Position numbers and translations under genes: made by a program. Under the pieces are notes generated by a model. That model was not told where the DNA came from. It ran no database searches and was given only the letters and a program-made list of their open reading frames with translations. From assembly GCA_946413695.1 (NCBI GenBank), contig CAMKLV010000006.1:1-64000 (forward strand): 64,000 nucleotides of DNA. Reading direction: 5' to 3'. Below are positions 16,949 through 25,037 of the stretch, piece by piece (position 1 is the first letter of the stretch; the number at the start of each line of letters is the position of its first letter). This DNA is from Firm-04 sp946413695. GTDB lineage: Bacteria; Bacillota; Clostridia; Oscillospirales; Ruminococcaceae.

Positions 16949-16991
16949 GAAGCCGCTCAGATTTGCGTCAAGCGAAAACTGAGCGGCTTTC
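16949..16991 (+). terminator. Terminator of the secreted flavodoxin fusion
   Basis: GAAGCCGCTCAG pairs with CTGAGCGGCTTTC around a 17-base loop. Confidence 0.75.
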
Positions 16992-17002
16992 ATTTATTCA
17001 TG

Positions 17003-17048
17003 CATAAAACGGGGGCGGCGCTCCGTTACGAATCCGCCGGAGACACCT
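17003..17048. repeat. Dispersed repeat family 2, copy 3 (shortened), overlapping a coding end
   Basis: CATAAAACGGGGGCGGCGCT, CCGTTACGAATCCGCCGGAG, ACACC. The central hairpins of the other copies are missing. The repeat overlaps the 3' end of the flavoredoxin gene and encodes its last residues (EVSPADS) and stop. Confidence 0.6.
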
Positions 17049-17553
17049 CGGTATTTTTGTAGCATGCGATGATCTCGCCGATGTAGAGCTTGTGCGGATC
17101 ATTTCCGCCGTAGAATGCGGATACGGCATCCGCCGGAATATCCTTGATCTCCATTTCGGCGGCGTAGCGCTTTTTGCAGACGAATACCATCTCCGCCTCC
17201 GCAAAGGTCATGCCGCCCGCAATCGCGACCGGATGCAGACCGGCTTCAGCAGCCTTGTCGCAGTCTCTGCCGGAATGCGAGCCGCAGAACGAAAGCGCCT
17301 TGCGCTGTGCCTCGCCGAAGAAGGAGATTGTGAAGCAATCCTGATTCTCCATGAAACCGAAGGTGTGGCGCGAATGCCGTACATAGCAGGTGACCGAGGG
17401 CTTGTTCCAGAGCACGCCGACAGAGCCCCACGAGCAGGTCATGCAGTTCCAGCCGGATGCTTCTGTTCCGGCGGTCAGCAGAAACCACTGTCTGCCGATT
17501 GCGTCAAAGACATCTTTGCCCCATTCCTCGGGATTGATCTTTTGCATTGCCAT
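17026..17553 (-). CDS. Flavoredoxin (FMN-binding flavin reductase-like protein)
   Basis: 175 residues from ATG 17553 (MAMQKINPEEWGKD), fixed by GGAGG eight bases upstream. It is a flavin reductase-like split-barrel domain (GWNCMTCSWGSVGVLWNKPS and YVRHSRHTFGFMENQDCFTI). These proteins bind FMN and carry electrons from NAD(P)H to acceptors. The last seven residues and the stop lie within a dispersed repeat, so the natural C-terminus has probably been replaced. No operon partner. Confidence 0.8.
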   Translation of the reverse strand: MAMQKINPEEWGKDVFDAIGRQWFLLTAGTEASGWNCMTCSWGSVGVLWNKPSVTCYVRHSRHTFGFMENQDCFTISFFGEAQRKALSFCGSHSGRDCDKAAEAGLHPVAIAGGMTFAEAEMVFVCKKRYAAEMEIKDIPADAVSAFYGGNDPHKLYIGEIIACYKNTEVSPADS

Positions 17554-17595
17554 AATTTTACCTCCATATCCGATGTGCGGCTGCACACCGTAAAT

Positions 17596-18351
17596 TTACG
17601 AATGATTCTGCAAACGCAGCTTGTCTGTGATGAGGGCAATAAACTCCGAGTTTGTCGGCTTGCCCTTGCAGGTGTTGACGGTATAGCCGAAAAAGGAATT
17701 CAGCGTATCCAGATTGCCTCTGTCCCACGCGATTTCGATTGCATGGCGGATGGCACGCTCGACGCGGGAAGGCGTTGTGTGAAACTCCTCTGCGACGCGC
17801 GGATAGAGCTGCTTTGTCACGCTTTCGAGCAGCTCCGGCTCGTGATAGGCGCTGACGATCGCACAGCGCAGATAATGATAGCCTTTGATGTGCGCCGGCA
17901 CGCCGAGCTGGTGGATGATATCCGTGATTGTGATTGCGAGATCCTGACCGGCTCTTGTCGCGATGGCACCGAGCGGCTGCTTGTTCGTCAGCAGCGCGAT
18001 GCGTTCGCCGAGCACATTCAGATCAAACGGTTTGAGCATGAAATATGCCGCGCCGTTCTGCATCACCTGCTGCTCGACAAAACTATTGTCATACGAAGAA
18101 GTCACGATAAATGCCGGACGCTTTCCGTTTCCGGCATTTGCTTTTTTCATCAGCTCAATGGCATCCATGTGCGGCAGAATGGCATCCACCACCACAACAT
18201 CCGGTGTATCGTTCCGGATCGACTCCAGAACCGTGTTTCCGTTTTTCGGTCTTGTATATGCGTACATTCCCTGTGAACGCAGGACACTGGCGCAGGATAC
18301 ACCGTACTCCGCCGTGTCATCACCGATCAGAACCTTGACTTGCTTTTGCAT
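17596..18351 (-). CDS. spo0A: Stage 0 sporulation protein A
   Basis: 251 residues. The receiver domain has acidic D11/D12, phospho-acceptor D56 (VVVVDAILPHMDA) and K107 (MLKPFD). The C-terminal Spo0A DNA-binding domain is complete (HIKGYHYLRCAIVSAYHEPE through RVERAIRHAIEIAWDRG). It is the master regulator of sporulation entry. AAAGGAGGTTGAACC precedes ATG 18351. The usual neighbour spoIVB is absent. Whether this organism sporulates cannot be told from one gene; many Ruminococcus keep spo0A. Confidence 0.95.
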   Translation of the reverse strand: MQKQVKVLIGDDTAEYGVSCASVLRSQGMYAYTRPKNGNTVLESIRNDTPDVVVVDAILPHMDAIELMKKANAGNGKRPAFIVTSSYDNSFVEQQVMQNGAAYFMLKPFDLNVLGERIALLTNKQPLGAIATRAGQDLAITITDIIHQLGVPAHIKGYHYLRCAIVSAYHEPELLESVTKQLYPRVAEEFHTTPSRVERAIRHAIEIAWDRGNLDTLNSFFGYTVNTCKGKPTNSEFIALITDKLRLQNHS

Positions 18352-18380
18352 GGTTCAACCTCCTTTTGCTTTATGTTTCC

Positions 18381-18446
18381 ATTTTATCACGCATGAAAGA
18401 CAAAAGCAAGAGCGAAGAACCGCGAACAAATACCGATTCTGTCGAA
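18381..18446 (-). promoter_or_regulatory. spo0A promoter region with a candidate 0A box
   Basis: On the minus strand: TTGCTT (18409-18404), 17-base spacer, TAAAAT (18386-18381). TGTCGAA, the core of the Spo0A-binding box, lies at 18440-18446 (plus strand), about 30 bases before the -35. This could serve autoregulation; a seven-base match alone is weak. Confidence 0.45.
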
Positions 18447-18499
18447 GCTGCCACATTTTTGCGGGATTATCAATATCAACGCATCTGCGCGGATTTTGA

Positions 18500-19090
18500 T
18501 TATCTGCCGGCTCGATTTTTCATAGTTCCTGCGGAATCCTGTCGAGGATCGTCCGTGCCTGTCGGTTTTTCCGGCGCGATTTCTGCCTCATCCGCAAGAA
18601 TCGAGGGGGCGGGGCGTTCTGATTCCGCCGCGCGCCGCTGTTTTGCCTCGGCAGAGAACGTGCGCGTCAGCGAGAGGATGAGCAGCAGCAGCGCCGGAAC
18701 CCATGTCCACCGCATGCCGCTGCGGAATGCATCCGCGGCACTGGCATAGAATTTCGGATCAATATTCTGCACCCAGCCGCACTGCTCCGCGATGTTCACG
18801 GCATGCCGCAGAATCAGCGGCATCGGCAGATATGCGATCGCACCGAGCACAGCTGCGATCCGATCCGCCTTGCAGAAATGGAAGATCACAGCAGCCGTCA
18901 GCAGCACCGCACAGATGAAATAGCCGATTGCGAGCCCGCGGAACACGGTGCCGTAGTGATCGGCGTGCAGCATCCAGCCGGCAGCGACCGCACCGCCCGT
19001 CAGCCAGACGAACAGCAGCAGCGTGCAGAGCAGCAGCAGACTGCCGGTCAGACGGAGCCCTTTTCCGCTGTTGATTTTTCTCACGGGCAT
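18500..19090 (-). CDS. Membrane protein of unknown function
   Basis: 196 residues. Four hydrophobic segments (LLLLCTLLLFVWLTGGAVAA, GYFICAVLLTAAVIFHF, VLGAIAYLPMPLIL, WVPALLLLILSLTRTF) are followed by a ~45-residue charged cytoplasmic tail (KQRRAAESERPAPSI). AAAGGAAGTG precedes ATG 19090. It lies 37 bases behind the flavodoxin gene and may share its transcript. No family recognised. Confidence 0.6.
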   Translation of the reverse strand: MPVRKINSGKGLRLTGSLLLLCTLLLFVWLTGGAVAAGWMLHADHYGTVFRGLAIGYFICAVLLTAAVIFHFCKADRIAAVLGAIAYLPMPLILRHAVNIAEQCGWVQNIDPKFYASAADAFRSGMRWTWVPALLLLILSLTRTFSAEAKQRRAAESERPAPSILADEAEIAPEKPTGTDDPRQDSAGTMKNRAGR

Positions 19091-19127
19091 CGGCGTTCAC
19101 TTCCTTTCCGCCGCGGCGCAGGCTCGC

Positions 19128-19601
19128 TCACAGGCTCTTTACCCATTCCGCGATGGTCTCGTCGCTGTCCTCGGGGAAGATGCGGCGGTCACCGGCGATT
19201 TCGCCTTTGCCGTTCAGGAACGGCTTGAACTTTTCCGCGGTCTTGCCCATCTTGCTGCTGATCGAGGTTGCGAACAGCCCGACCTTTTTGCCGGTGAAAT
19301 CGTGCTTTGCCGCAAAATTGCTGACAACAACCGGCGCACATCCGAACCAGATCGGGAAGCCGAACAGCACCAGGTCATAGTCCGCAAAGTTCTCGATTTT
19401 GCCCGCTGCGGGAACATCCTTTTTCAGGAACCATTCCTTGTTGCAGCGTGCAAGGGGATTCTTCCAGTTGACATCCGCCTTGGAATAGGGCTGCTCCGGC
19501 TTGATCTCATAGAGATCGGCGTCAACCGCCTTTGCCATGCGCTTGGCGACTTCCGCCGTCACGCCGCTTGCAGAAAAATATGCGACCAGAATCTTGCTCA
19601 T
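19128..19601 (-). CDS. Flavodoxin
   Basis: 157 residues, a complete short-chain flavodoxin (flavodoxin_4 type). The phosphate loop YFSASGVTAEVAKRM is at residues 8-22. ADLYEIKPEQPYSKADVNW is typical of the group fused to cyclophilin-like domains elsewhere. GFPIWFGCAPVVVSNF lines the flavin pocket. It has no signal peptide, unlike the related domain at 15827-16945. It probably forms an operon with the YunG-like gene, 16 bases upstream. Confidence 0.85.
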   Translation of the reverse strand: MSKILVAYFSASGVTAEVAKRMAKAVDADLYEIKPEQPYSKADVNWKNPLARCNKEWFLKKDVPAAGKIENFADYDLVLFGFPIWFGCAPVVVSNFAAKHDFTGKKVGLFATSISSKMGKTAEKFKPFLNGKGEIAGDRRIFPEDSDETIAEWVKSL

Positions 19602-19617
19602 TGGGGGTTCCTCCGTT

Positions 19618-20064
19618 TCATTGCCTGCAAAATTGATACAGGGCTTTTTTCAGCGCCTCATAGCGCAGGCGCTTTTCCTCTTTTGCAAAATGCACTTCGC
19701 GCAGCTGCTCGGGATTATCCTCGTAGCAGAGCACTTCATCGCCGAACTGCTCGCTTGTCAGATCAAATTTGTGATCGCCGATGACATTGTAGCAGTGATA
19801 ATTGCCGCCCGGACGCAGGATGCCGTAAACCCTGCCGCCGAACAGATCCTGCACGAGAAATGCCGTGATCGAGCACTGCCCGAGCGTCGGATTCTGCGTG
19901 CTCCACTGTTCGCGCAGACGCGGCGCACAGCTTTCCGCCGACCAGAGCTGCAGCAGGATATCATAGAGATCGCGTGCTGTTCTGATCTGCGGATACTGCG
20001 CGGCGGCTGTCTCCGTGATCGGGACATCTGCCTGCTCCCAGCCATAAAAATGATATGTGTTCAT
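19618..20064 (-). CDS. YunG-like protein
   Basis: 148 residues, soluble. The core GQCSITAFLVQDLFGGRVYG followed by YHCYNVIGDHKFDLTSEQFG matches the YunG family of uncharacterised Firmicute proteins; the conserved Cys and His could form a papain-like or NlpC-like site. It is the first gene of a short minus-strand run with the flavodoxin. Function is unknown. Confidence 0.6.
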   Translation of the reverse strand: MNTYHFYGWEQADVPITETAAAQYPQIRTARDLYDILLQLWSAESCAPRLREQWSTQNPTLGQCSITAFLVQDLFGGRVYGILRPGGNYHCYNVIGDHKFDLTSEQFGDEVLCYEDNPEQLREVHFAKEEKRLRYEALKKALYQFCRQ

Positions 20065-20156
20065 ACGCCCTCCTATTCCGGAAAGAGATACATATAGTAT
20101 AACATATCAGAGCAAAAAACTCAATGGGAGCAGGAAAAAAGTGCGGCAAAAAAATC

Positions 20157-20188
20157 GCCCGAAAGCGGATGAACCGTTGCTTTCGGGC
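20157..20188. terminator. Stem-loop terminator
   Basis: GCCCGAAAGC, 12-base loop, GCTTTCGGGC. A-rich before it, so it best serves minus-strand transcripts, but its location does not match a gene end there. Possibly a relic. A similar GCCCGAA hairpin is at 29346-29373. Confidence 0.45.
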
Positions 20189-20267
20189 AGAGCTGTTTGT
20201 TGTATGGAGAGGGATTTTGCAAGGGATGAAAAAAGGGGGGGATCATGAAACAAGAGAACTTGAAAGC

Positions 20268-21863
20268 TTAGATCTGACCGCTTGTTGTCCGGTCAGCGAA
20301 GATGGTGTCGGCATAATCGCCGGTGTCCTCCGTGATTTCTTCACGGTATCCGCCGCGTCTGCCGCCTCTGTGCATGCCGCCCTGTGCGCCGGATTCATCC
20401 TGTGCCTCAAAGCCGCCGAAGCCGCCCTGCGTGCCGGATTCATCCTGTGCCTCAAAGCCGCCGAAGCCGCCCTCCGCGCCGGATTCATCCTGTGCGCCAA
20501 AGCCGCCGAAGCCGCCCTGCGTGCCGGATTCATCCTGACTGCCAAAGCCGCCGAAGCCGCCCTGCGTGCCGAATCCGCCGCGACCGCCGAAGCCGCCCAT
20601 GCCGCCGCGTCCGCCCATCATCTCCTGCGGAATCTCAGAGACCTGCTCGCCGTTGATGATGATCGTGCCGCCGTTGTACTCCGCATTGCCGTCATAATCG
20701 AAGGAGACGCACGGTGCGGTGATATTGATCGTGCCGCCGTTGACATAGACCGAGCCGTTTGCGTCGATGCCGTCGGTGTCGCCCTGTGCCATGACGATCG
20801 TCAGATCGCCGCCGTTGATCTCGACTGCGACTTCCTCAGCATTGCCGCCTGCCACGGCGTTGATGCCGTCATCAGAGGCGCTGATGCTGATCGTGCCGCC
20901 GTTGATCTGCACATAGGTCGATTCCAGACCTTCTGCGGCATTGATCTCGAATGTGCCGCCGTCGATCTGCAGATATGCGGTCGCCTGCATGCCGTCGCTC
21001 TTTGCGCTGATCGAGAAGCTGCCGTCCGCGATGAAGATGCTGCCTTCGGTCTCGTTCTCGCAGTGGAATGCATCCTTGTTTGTGCTGACCGTAAAGCTGC
21101 CGCCGCAGACTGCGATCAGATCGTTTGCCTCAAATGCATCCAGTGCCGATGTGACTGTATAGGTTCCGCCGGTGATCTTCAGGTCATCCTTCGAGGTGAC
21201 GCCGTTGCCGGTCTGCGAAACGATTTCCAGTGCGCCGGTGCCGTTGAGTACGAGATCATCCTTCGAGAAGATGACGGCATCGGTGTTGGTATCGCCGTCT
21301 GCGCGGAATGTTCCGGTGACGCTCAGGCTGTTTGCGCCGCCCGCCGCCGTGATGAAGACCTTATCCGCGGATTTGACATAGATCGCGGGGAAATCGCTGT
21401 TTGTGATGCTGACGCCGTCCAGCACAAGCTGTACCTTGTCAGCCTTGTCCGCTTCGATTGTGACGGTGCAGTCCTTTGCCGTGCCGGAGAGGACATAGAC
21501 GCCGCCGCTTGTGATCGACACGGTCTGACCGTCCGTGACGGTGAGATACTGTGCCTCGCTGAGATCAGCGGTCTGGGTCAGGTCGCGCTCGGTGAACAGT
21601 TCTGCGGTGTTGATGACGCCGCTTGTGCTGCCGGTGAATGCGGTCTGTACCACTGCCGGTGTTTCGGCTGCATCCAGCTTGAGTGTATCGGCTTCGGGCG
21701 CTGCATCTTCTGCGGGCTCGGTTTCCGCTTCCTCAGAGGATGCGGTTACTGCCGCGGTCTGTGCGGTATCGGCGGTGCCGGAATCTGCGGTGCTGCCGCA
21801 TCCGGTGCATGTGACTGCAAGCATTGCAGCGAGGATCAAAGTCATGAGAGCTGTCTTTTTCAT
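20268..21863 (-). CDS. Cthe_2159-type carbohydrate-binding beta-helix lipoprotein
   Basis: 531 residues. A lipoprotein signal peptide has lipobox VTCTGC (mature Cys near residue 22). The main part, about residues 90-435, is a parallel beta-helix of repeated motifs (DGVSITNSDFPAIYV, INGGTISISASDDGINAVAG, VNGGTINITAP) as in the DUF4353/Cthe_2159 family, whose Clostridium thermocellum member binds cellulose and polygalacturonate. The C-terminus has a Gly-rich linker and four tandem 15-residue units of the GGFGGFxxQDESGxQ type, then RGGRRGGYREE. AAAGGATG precedes the ATG. A probable surface polysaccharide-binding protein in a fibre degrader. Confidence 0.8.
   Translation of the reverse strand: MKKTALMTLILAAMLAVTCTGCGSTADSGTADTAQTAAVTASSEEAETEPAEDAAPEADTLKLDAAETPAVVQTAFTGSTSGVINTAELFTERDLTQTADLSEAQYLTVTDGQTVSITSGGVYVLSGTAKDCTVTIEADKADKVQLVLDGVSITNSDFPAIYVKSADKVFITAAGGANSLSVTGTFRADGDTNTDAVIFSKDDLVLNGTGALEIVSQTGNGVTSKDDLKITGGTYTVTSALDAFEANDLIAVCGGSFTVSTNKDAFHCENETEGSIFIADGSFSISAKSDGMQATAYLQIDGGTFEINAAEGLESTYVQINGGTISISASDDGINAVAGGNAEEVAVEINGGDLTIVMAQGDTDGIDANGSVYVNGGTINITAPCVSFDYDGNAEYNGGTIIINGEQVSEIPQEMMGGRGGMGGFGGRGGFGTQGGFGGFGSQDESGTQGGFGGFGAQDESGAEGGFGGFEAQDESGTQGGFGGFEAQDESGAQGGMHRGGRRGGYREEITEDTGDYADTIFADRTTSGQI
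20380..20565. repeat. Four tandem 45-bp coding repeats
   Basis: Period 45 bases, encoding GGFGGF, two variable residues, QDESG and two more. Units differ by only a few bases, a sign of recent expansion by slippage or recombination. No frameshift. Confidence 0.8.
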
Positions 21864-22017
21864 ATGAACGCATCCTTTCGTGTTTGGGATCGGGTGTCGG
21901 TTTGTTTTCTATGGCTTTATTATACAGGTGCAATATGAAAAAGACGCAGGCAAAAAGTGAAAGATCATCTATCAAACGTGAAAATTTCTGCGGGATTGTG
22001 AAAATTCGGTGTCGGGT

Positions 22018-22172
22018 CGGTAGAACCGACAGCCATATGTCTGCAGCTGTCAGAGAACCATGCTCCTATTTGGCGCGATGGGCTGAGGGGATGCAATGCT
22101 CAGATTATCCGGGTATAGGAACTGAAAAGAGCAAGCCGTCGGCACTGCCCGCCGACGGCTTGCATACTATAT
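22018..22172 (-). repeat. Dispersed repeat family 1, copy A
   Basis: Minus-strand reading contains TTGCATCCCCTCAGCCCATC and GGTTCTCTGACAGCTG. It begins with a GC hairpin GCAAGCCGTCGGC / GCCGACGGCTTGC (22131-22165 plus strand), which can act as a terminator. Related copies are at 24424, 25706, 31161 and 31319. With it, the gap 21864-22226 holds no gene. Confidence 0.65.
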
Positions 22173-22226
22173 TATTCGGGAGCAGTGCTTATCCTGCTTT
22201 GCTCAGCAATGCCCGCTTCATCAGTG

Positions 22227-22772
22227 TCAGGTCGGCGGCAGGTCAGCGTGCAGGATTTCATCGACCTGCTCCGCCGTGATGCGCGGTGCATTTTCATCGA
22301 GGATGCCGAGCAGTTCCAGTGTCCTGCGCTGAAATTCGCCGTACTGCGAGTGGTTTTGCAGTCTGTCGAGCTCCGCGCGGGTTTCCGCAGGGAGTGTTTC
22401 ATCCGGCTGCACCTGAATCTTTACTTCCTGTGAATATGTACGCTTTCCGGTATCGGAGCTTTCATCCGGAATCGAAACCTCAACCATAATATCGTCTTCC
22501 CCACAGTTGTATGCAGTCACAGTACCATCATGTGAGACAATTGTTTTATACTCACACGAATGCAGATAAACGGTCGATTGATCCGCATATTCGGGATCAA
22601 CTGTTACGGTCAGCCTGTGGGTTTCGCCCTCCGTCATTGTGATTTCCGAAGGCGAGACTGTGAAAACCGGATTCGGCGCTTCACTGCCGGCAGCGGATGT
22701 CCGGAGCACAAATGCGGAAACAATCTGCATCGGCAGCAGGATCCCGAGCAAAACAGAAATCAGTCTTTTCAT
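22227..22772 (-). CDS. Secreted protein with bacterial Ig-like domain
   Basis: 181 residues from ATG 22772 (MKRLISVLLGILLPMQIV), which follows AAAGGAAG; the open frame extends 54 codons further without a start signal. Signal peptide to about residue 28. Residues 35-115 resemble a BIG_2-type domain (VFTVSPSEITMTEGETHRLT, TVDPEYADQSTVYL). The C-terminal 60 residues are helical and charged with no recognised fold. It may have lost a longer C-terminal part: the stop lies next to repeat copy A. Confidence 0.6.
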   Translation of the reverse strand: MKRLISVLLGILLPMQIVSAFVLRTSAAGSEAPNPVFTVSPSEITMTEGETHRLTVTVDPEYADQSTVYLHSCEYKTIVSHDGTVTAYNCGEDDIMVEVSIPDESSDTGKRTYSQEVKIQVQPDETLPAETRAELDRLQNHSQYGEFQRRTLELLGILDENAPRITAEQVDEILHADLPPT

Positions 22773-22977
22773 CGGATACACTTCCTTTCGTTGCGCAAAC
22801 AGCAAGCTATATATTTCTAATGGTACATCCATATTGTTTTTTTGTTTAATTATAGCATGCCCGGCGTGATATGTCAATGGAATATATGCAGAAACGGAGC
22901 AAGATCGGCAGAACCGCAGAAAGCCCTGCCGCATTTTTGCAGCAGGGCTCTGTATCAGGTATCAGATTTGTGCGGGA

Positions 22978-24303
22978 TCAGCCGTTGTAACGGAGAACGC
23001 CGTTCCAGTTATCGAACCAGTAGTTGCCGACACTGATCTCTTTGCCGGAGCTGTCACCTTGTCTGCCGTCAAAATCCCCGTGTGCACCGACATTCTGATT
23101 GTTGCCGAGGTAGATTTCTGTATGCGCAGCTTCATTCAGGAGAATATCACCGCGCTTGAGATTTGCGGTACTGCCAATCTGCGACCACGGAATCCATGTG
23201 AAGCCCGCAGCAACAAAGTTCGTTCTCATGGTATATGTTGTCAGATCGGCACGGACATTGAAGCCTGCCTGCTTTGCCGCAGCGCAGACAAGGGACGAGC
23301 AGTCATAGTCCGGTCCGAGTCTGTTCGGGTAGTTCCAGTTGTAACCGTGGGAATTGTCATTTGCAATTTTGATTGCCCATGTCAGCATGCTCTCAACCTT
23401 GCCGCTGCCGTTGGATGTCCAGATCTTGCGGTTATCCGATTTCCGGACAAGCGTCAGGATGCCGTCATCGCCGAGTGAGAGCCTATAGTCTGCATAGGGT
23501 TTGCTGCATGTTCCGGTATTGTACAGCGGTGTGGAACCGGAGTATACCACCAGATTGCCGTCCTGCTGCAGCGCAAAGAACGCACCGCTGTGACCATGTG
23601 TTCCGGTGTAGAAGATTGCCTTATCCTTGCCGGTTCTGTTATCATAGACAACGAAATTGCCGTCCGGCTGCATAATCGCACGGAACAGGCGGTTGGGGGA
23701 GGAGATGCACTGGCTCGAACGCAGGTATGTATTGGCTTTTGCGGTGCACTCGATTGCACTTCTGCTGCTCCAGAGGCACTGCTTTCTCTGGCTGTGATAT
23801 ACATAGAGTTCGCCGTCATTGGAAAGGCGCAGCTGGCACGCAGTTCCGCCGTCGGCAACAGTATGTGCCTGCCACATCGGCGTTGCAGTCCGGCTGTAGC
23901 GCTGCTGATAGGCAATGACGAAGTTACCGTCTGTCTGCATTGTCATCCGGAATGAACGTGTCGAATAGCTGTTTCCGATACCGGTATCAGAGCTCCATAC
24001 AACACGGTTGCTGTTTGACTGATCGTACAGAACAAGATCACCGTCTGTACAAAATACCAGCTTGAATCTCTTGTTCTTGGAATACCAGGTTTCGGAGCCG
24101 TAACTGGAAGAACCGGCCATCTGTCCGTTGGCAAGGATGAGCGTATCCTCAGAATATTTGTCTGAACTTGCACTGGCTGTGATGCAATAGTTCTGCAAGA
24201 GTGCAGTGTTGGCTGTCATCGGTGCAAGCATCAGCGATGCACACGAAACAGCTGAAAGAGAGAGCGCGGTGATTGTTTTTGAGATTGAAGTGTGTTTTTT
24301 CAT
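22978..24303 (-). CDS. Secreted bulb-lectin plus NlpC/P60-like peptidoglycan hydrolase
   Basis: 441 residues. The signal peptide ends near residue 45. Residues 50-300 contain B-lectin (monocot mannose-binding) repeats with QxDGNxVxY motifs at 123-132, 212-220 and 246-254 and weaker ones at 86-93, 161-169 and 278-286. From about residue 303 a cysteine peptidase domain has DYDCSSLVC (catalytic C335) and the histidine of AAHTEIYLG (H394), as in phage-type peptidoglycan amidohydrolases. AGAAAGGAA precedes the ATG. It could remodel its own wall or be a lectin-targeted lysin against other bacteria. Confidence 0.8.
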   Translation of the reverse strand: MKKHTSISKTITALSLSAVSCASLMLAPMTANTALLQNYCITASASSDKYSEDTLILANGQMAGSSSYGSETWYSKNKRFKLVFCTDGDLVLYDQSNSNRVVWSSDTGIGNSYSTRSFRMTMQTDGNFVIAYQQRYSRTATPMWQAHTVADGGTACQLRLSNDGELYVYHSQRKQCLWSSRSAIECTAKANTYLRSSQCISSPNRLFRAIMQPDGNFVVYDNRTGKDKAIFYTGTHGHSGAFFALQQDGNLVVYSGSTPLYNTGTCSKPYADYRLSLGDDGILTLVRKSDNRKIWTSNGSGKVESMLTWAIKIANDNSHGYNWNYPNRLGPDYDCSSLVCAAAKQAGFNVRADLTTYTMRTNFVAAGFTWIPWSQIGSTANLKRGDILLNEAAHTEIYLGNNQNVGAHGDFDGRQGDSSGKEISVGNYWFDNWNGVLRYNG

Positions 24304-24423
24304 GTCTTCAAATTCCTTTCTGCCGTTTTGAACGGCGTGTTCAATGATATGGTGTCATTCAGACACGAATCCCATTATACCATTTTATAATTATATTGTC
24401 AAGCCGGAGACGCCTGTTTGCGG

Positions 24424-24606
24424 CAGAATCGGCAGCCGTATGTCTGCAGCTGTCGGAGAACCATTTACTAATTTAGCTTGAGGGCTGAGGATATGCAATA
24501 CCCGGTATTATCAGGAATTGAAGCCAAAAAGAGTCAGTGTCCAGTTTATCCATGGTACTAAGACGGCTATAGAAAAACGGATGCGGGCACTGCCCGCCCG
24601 CTTGCT
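24424..24606 (-). repeat. Dispersed repeat family 1, copy B
   Basis: Minus-strand reading shares TGCATATCCTCAGCCCTCA and GGTTCTCCGACAGCTG with copy A. It also contains GGCAGTGCCCGC. It fills most of the gene-free stretch 24304-24680 and ends in the promoter at 24602. Confidence 0.6.
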
Positions 24607-24630
24607 TTTTGTCTGATACTGTGTTATAAT
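24602..24630 (+). promoter_or_regulatory. Promoter at the edge of repeat copy B
   Basis: TTGCTT, 17-base spacer, TATAAT. The surrounding CTTGCTTTTTGTC is nearly the same as at the 25655 promoter, so the promoter may be part of the repeat. Confidence 0.6.
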
Positions 24631-24680
24631 CAAGGATAGATGATACGCCGTCGAACTGTTTGAAAAAGAGGTGAGAATAC

Positions 24681-25020
24681 ATGAAGATAGACTATGCAAC
24701 TGCCAAGCGGGAGAAGCTGAAAGCAGAATACGATGGCTCCGCATGATCCGGTTCTGCCGCCGATCAGAGAACGTTCAACGCTGTTCTATGGAATCAGCGG
24801 CGCATACAGGCTGATCTATGAATACTATAGATACACCTATGAATATTCACTGATATTAGACACATGCGGGACCATGATAGTAAAGTTTGCCCGAAAGCGC
24901 GGTCTGGATTTTTATTATAATGCTGCGGAGATCCCGCAGTATTTTCTGAACGAGACCGTTCATGCGGACAAGAAACAGTATCAGCTGCCGGAGATTCGGT
25001 GCAGAGAAATCCGTGCATGA
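24681..25020 (+). pseudogene. Probable frameshifted small gene
   Basis: ATG 24681 follows GAGGTGAGAATAC, a good start signal, and reads MKIDYATAKREKLKAEYDGS before a stop at 24746. A second frame beginning at ATG 24733, without its own ribosome binding site, runs 95 residues to 25020 (TLFYGISGAYRLIYEYYRYT). The simplest view is one gene of about 110 codons broken by a one-base change near 24730. Translational coupling through the 14-base overlap is the alternative. No family recognised. Confidence 0.45.
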
Positions 25021-25037
25021 GAAGGAGATGAGAAACT

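Noticed and set aside
20245..20271. Strong ribosome binding site (AAAGGGGGGG) followed by an 8-codon frame MKQENLKA
   Set aside because: It overlaps the end of the opposite gene, has no clear promoter and no conserved context. Probably the 5' relic of a lost gene or chance; not annotated as a gene.
20124..21938. A 604-codon open frame on the plus strand opposite the beta-helix lipoprotein
   Set aside because: Its product is a Cys/Ala/Arg/Asp-rich repeat, the antisense image of the GC-rich Gly/Asn repeats. The minus-strand frame has a signal peptide, lipobox and a known family.
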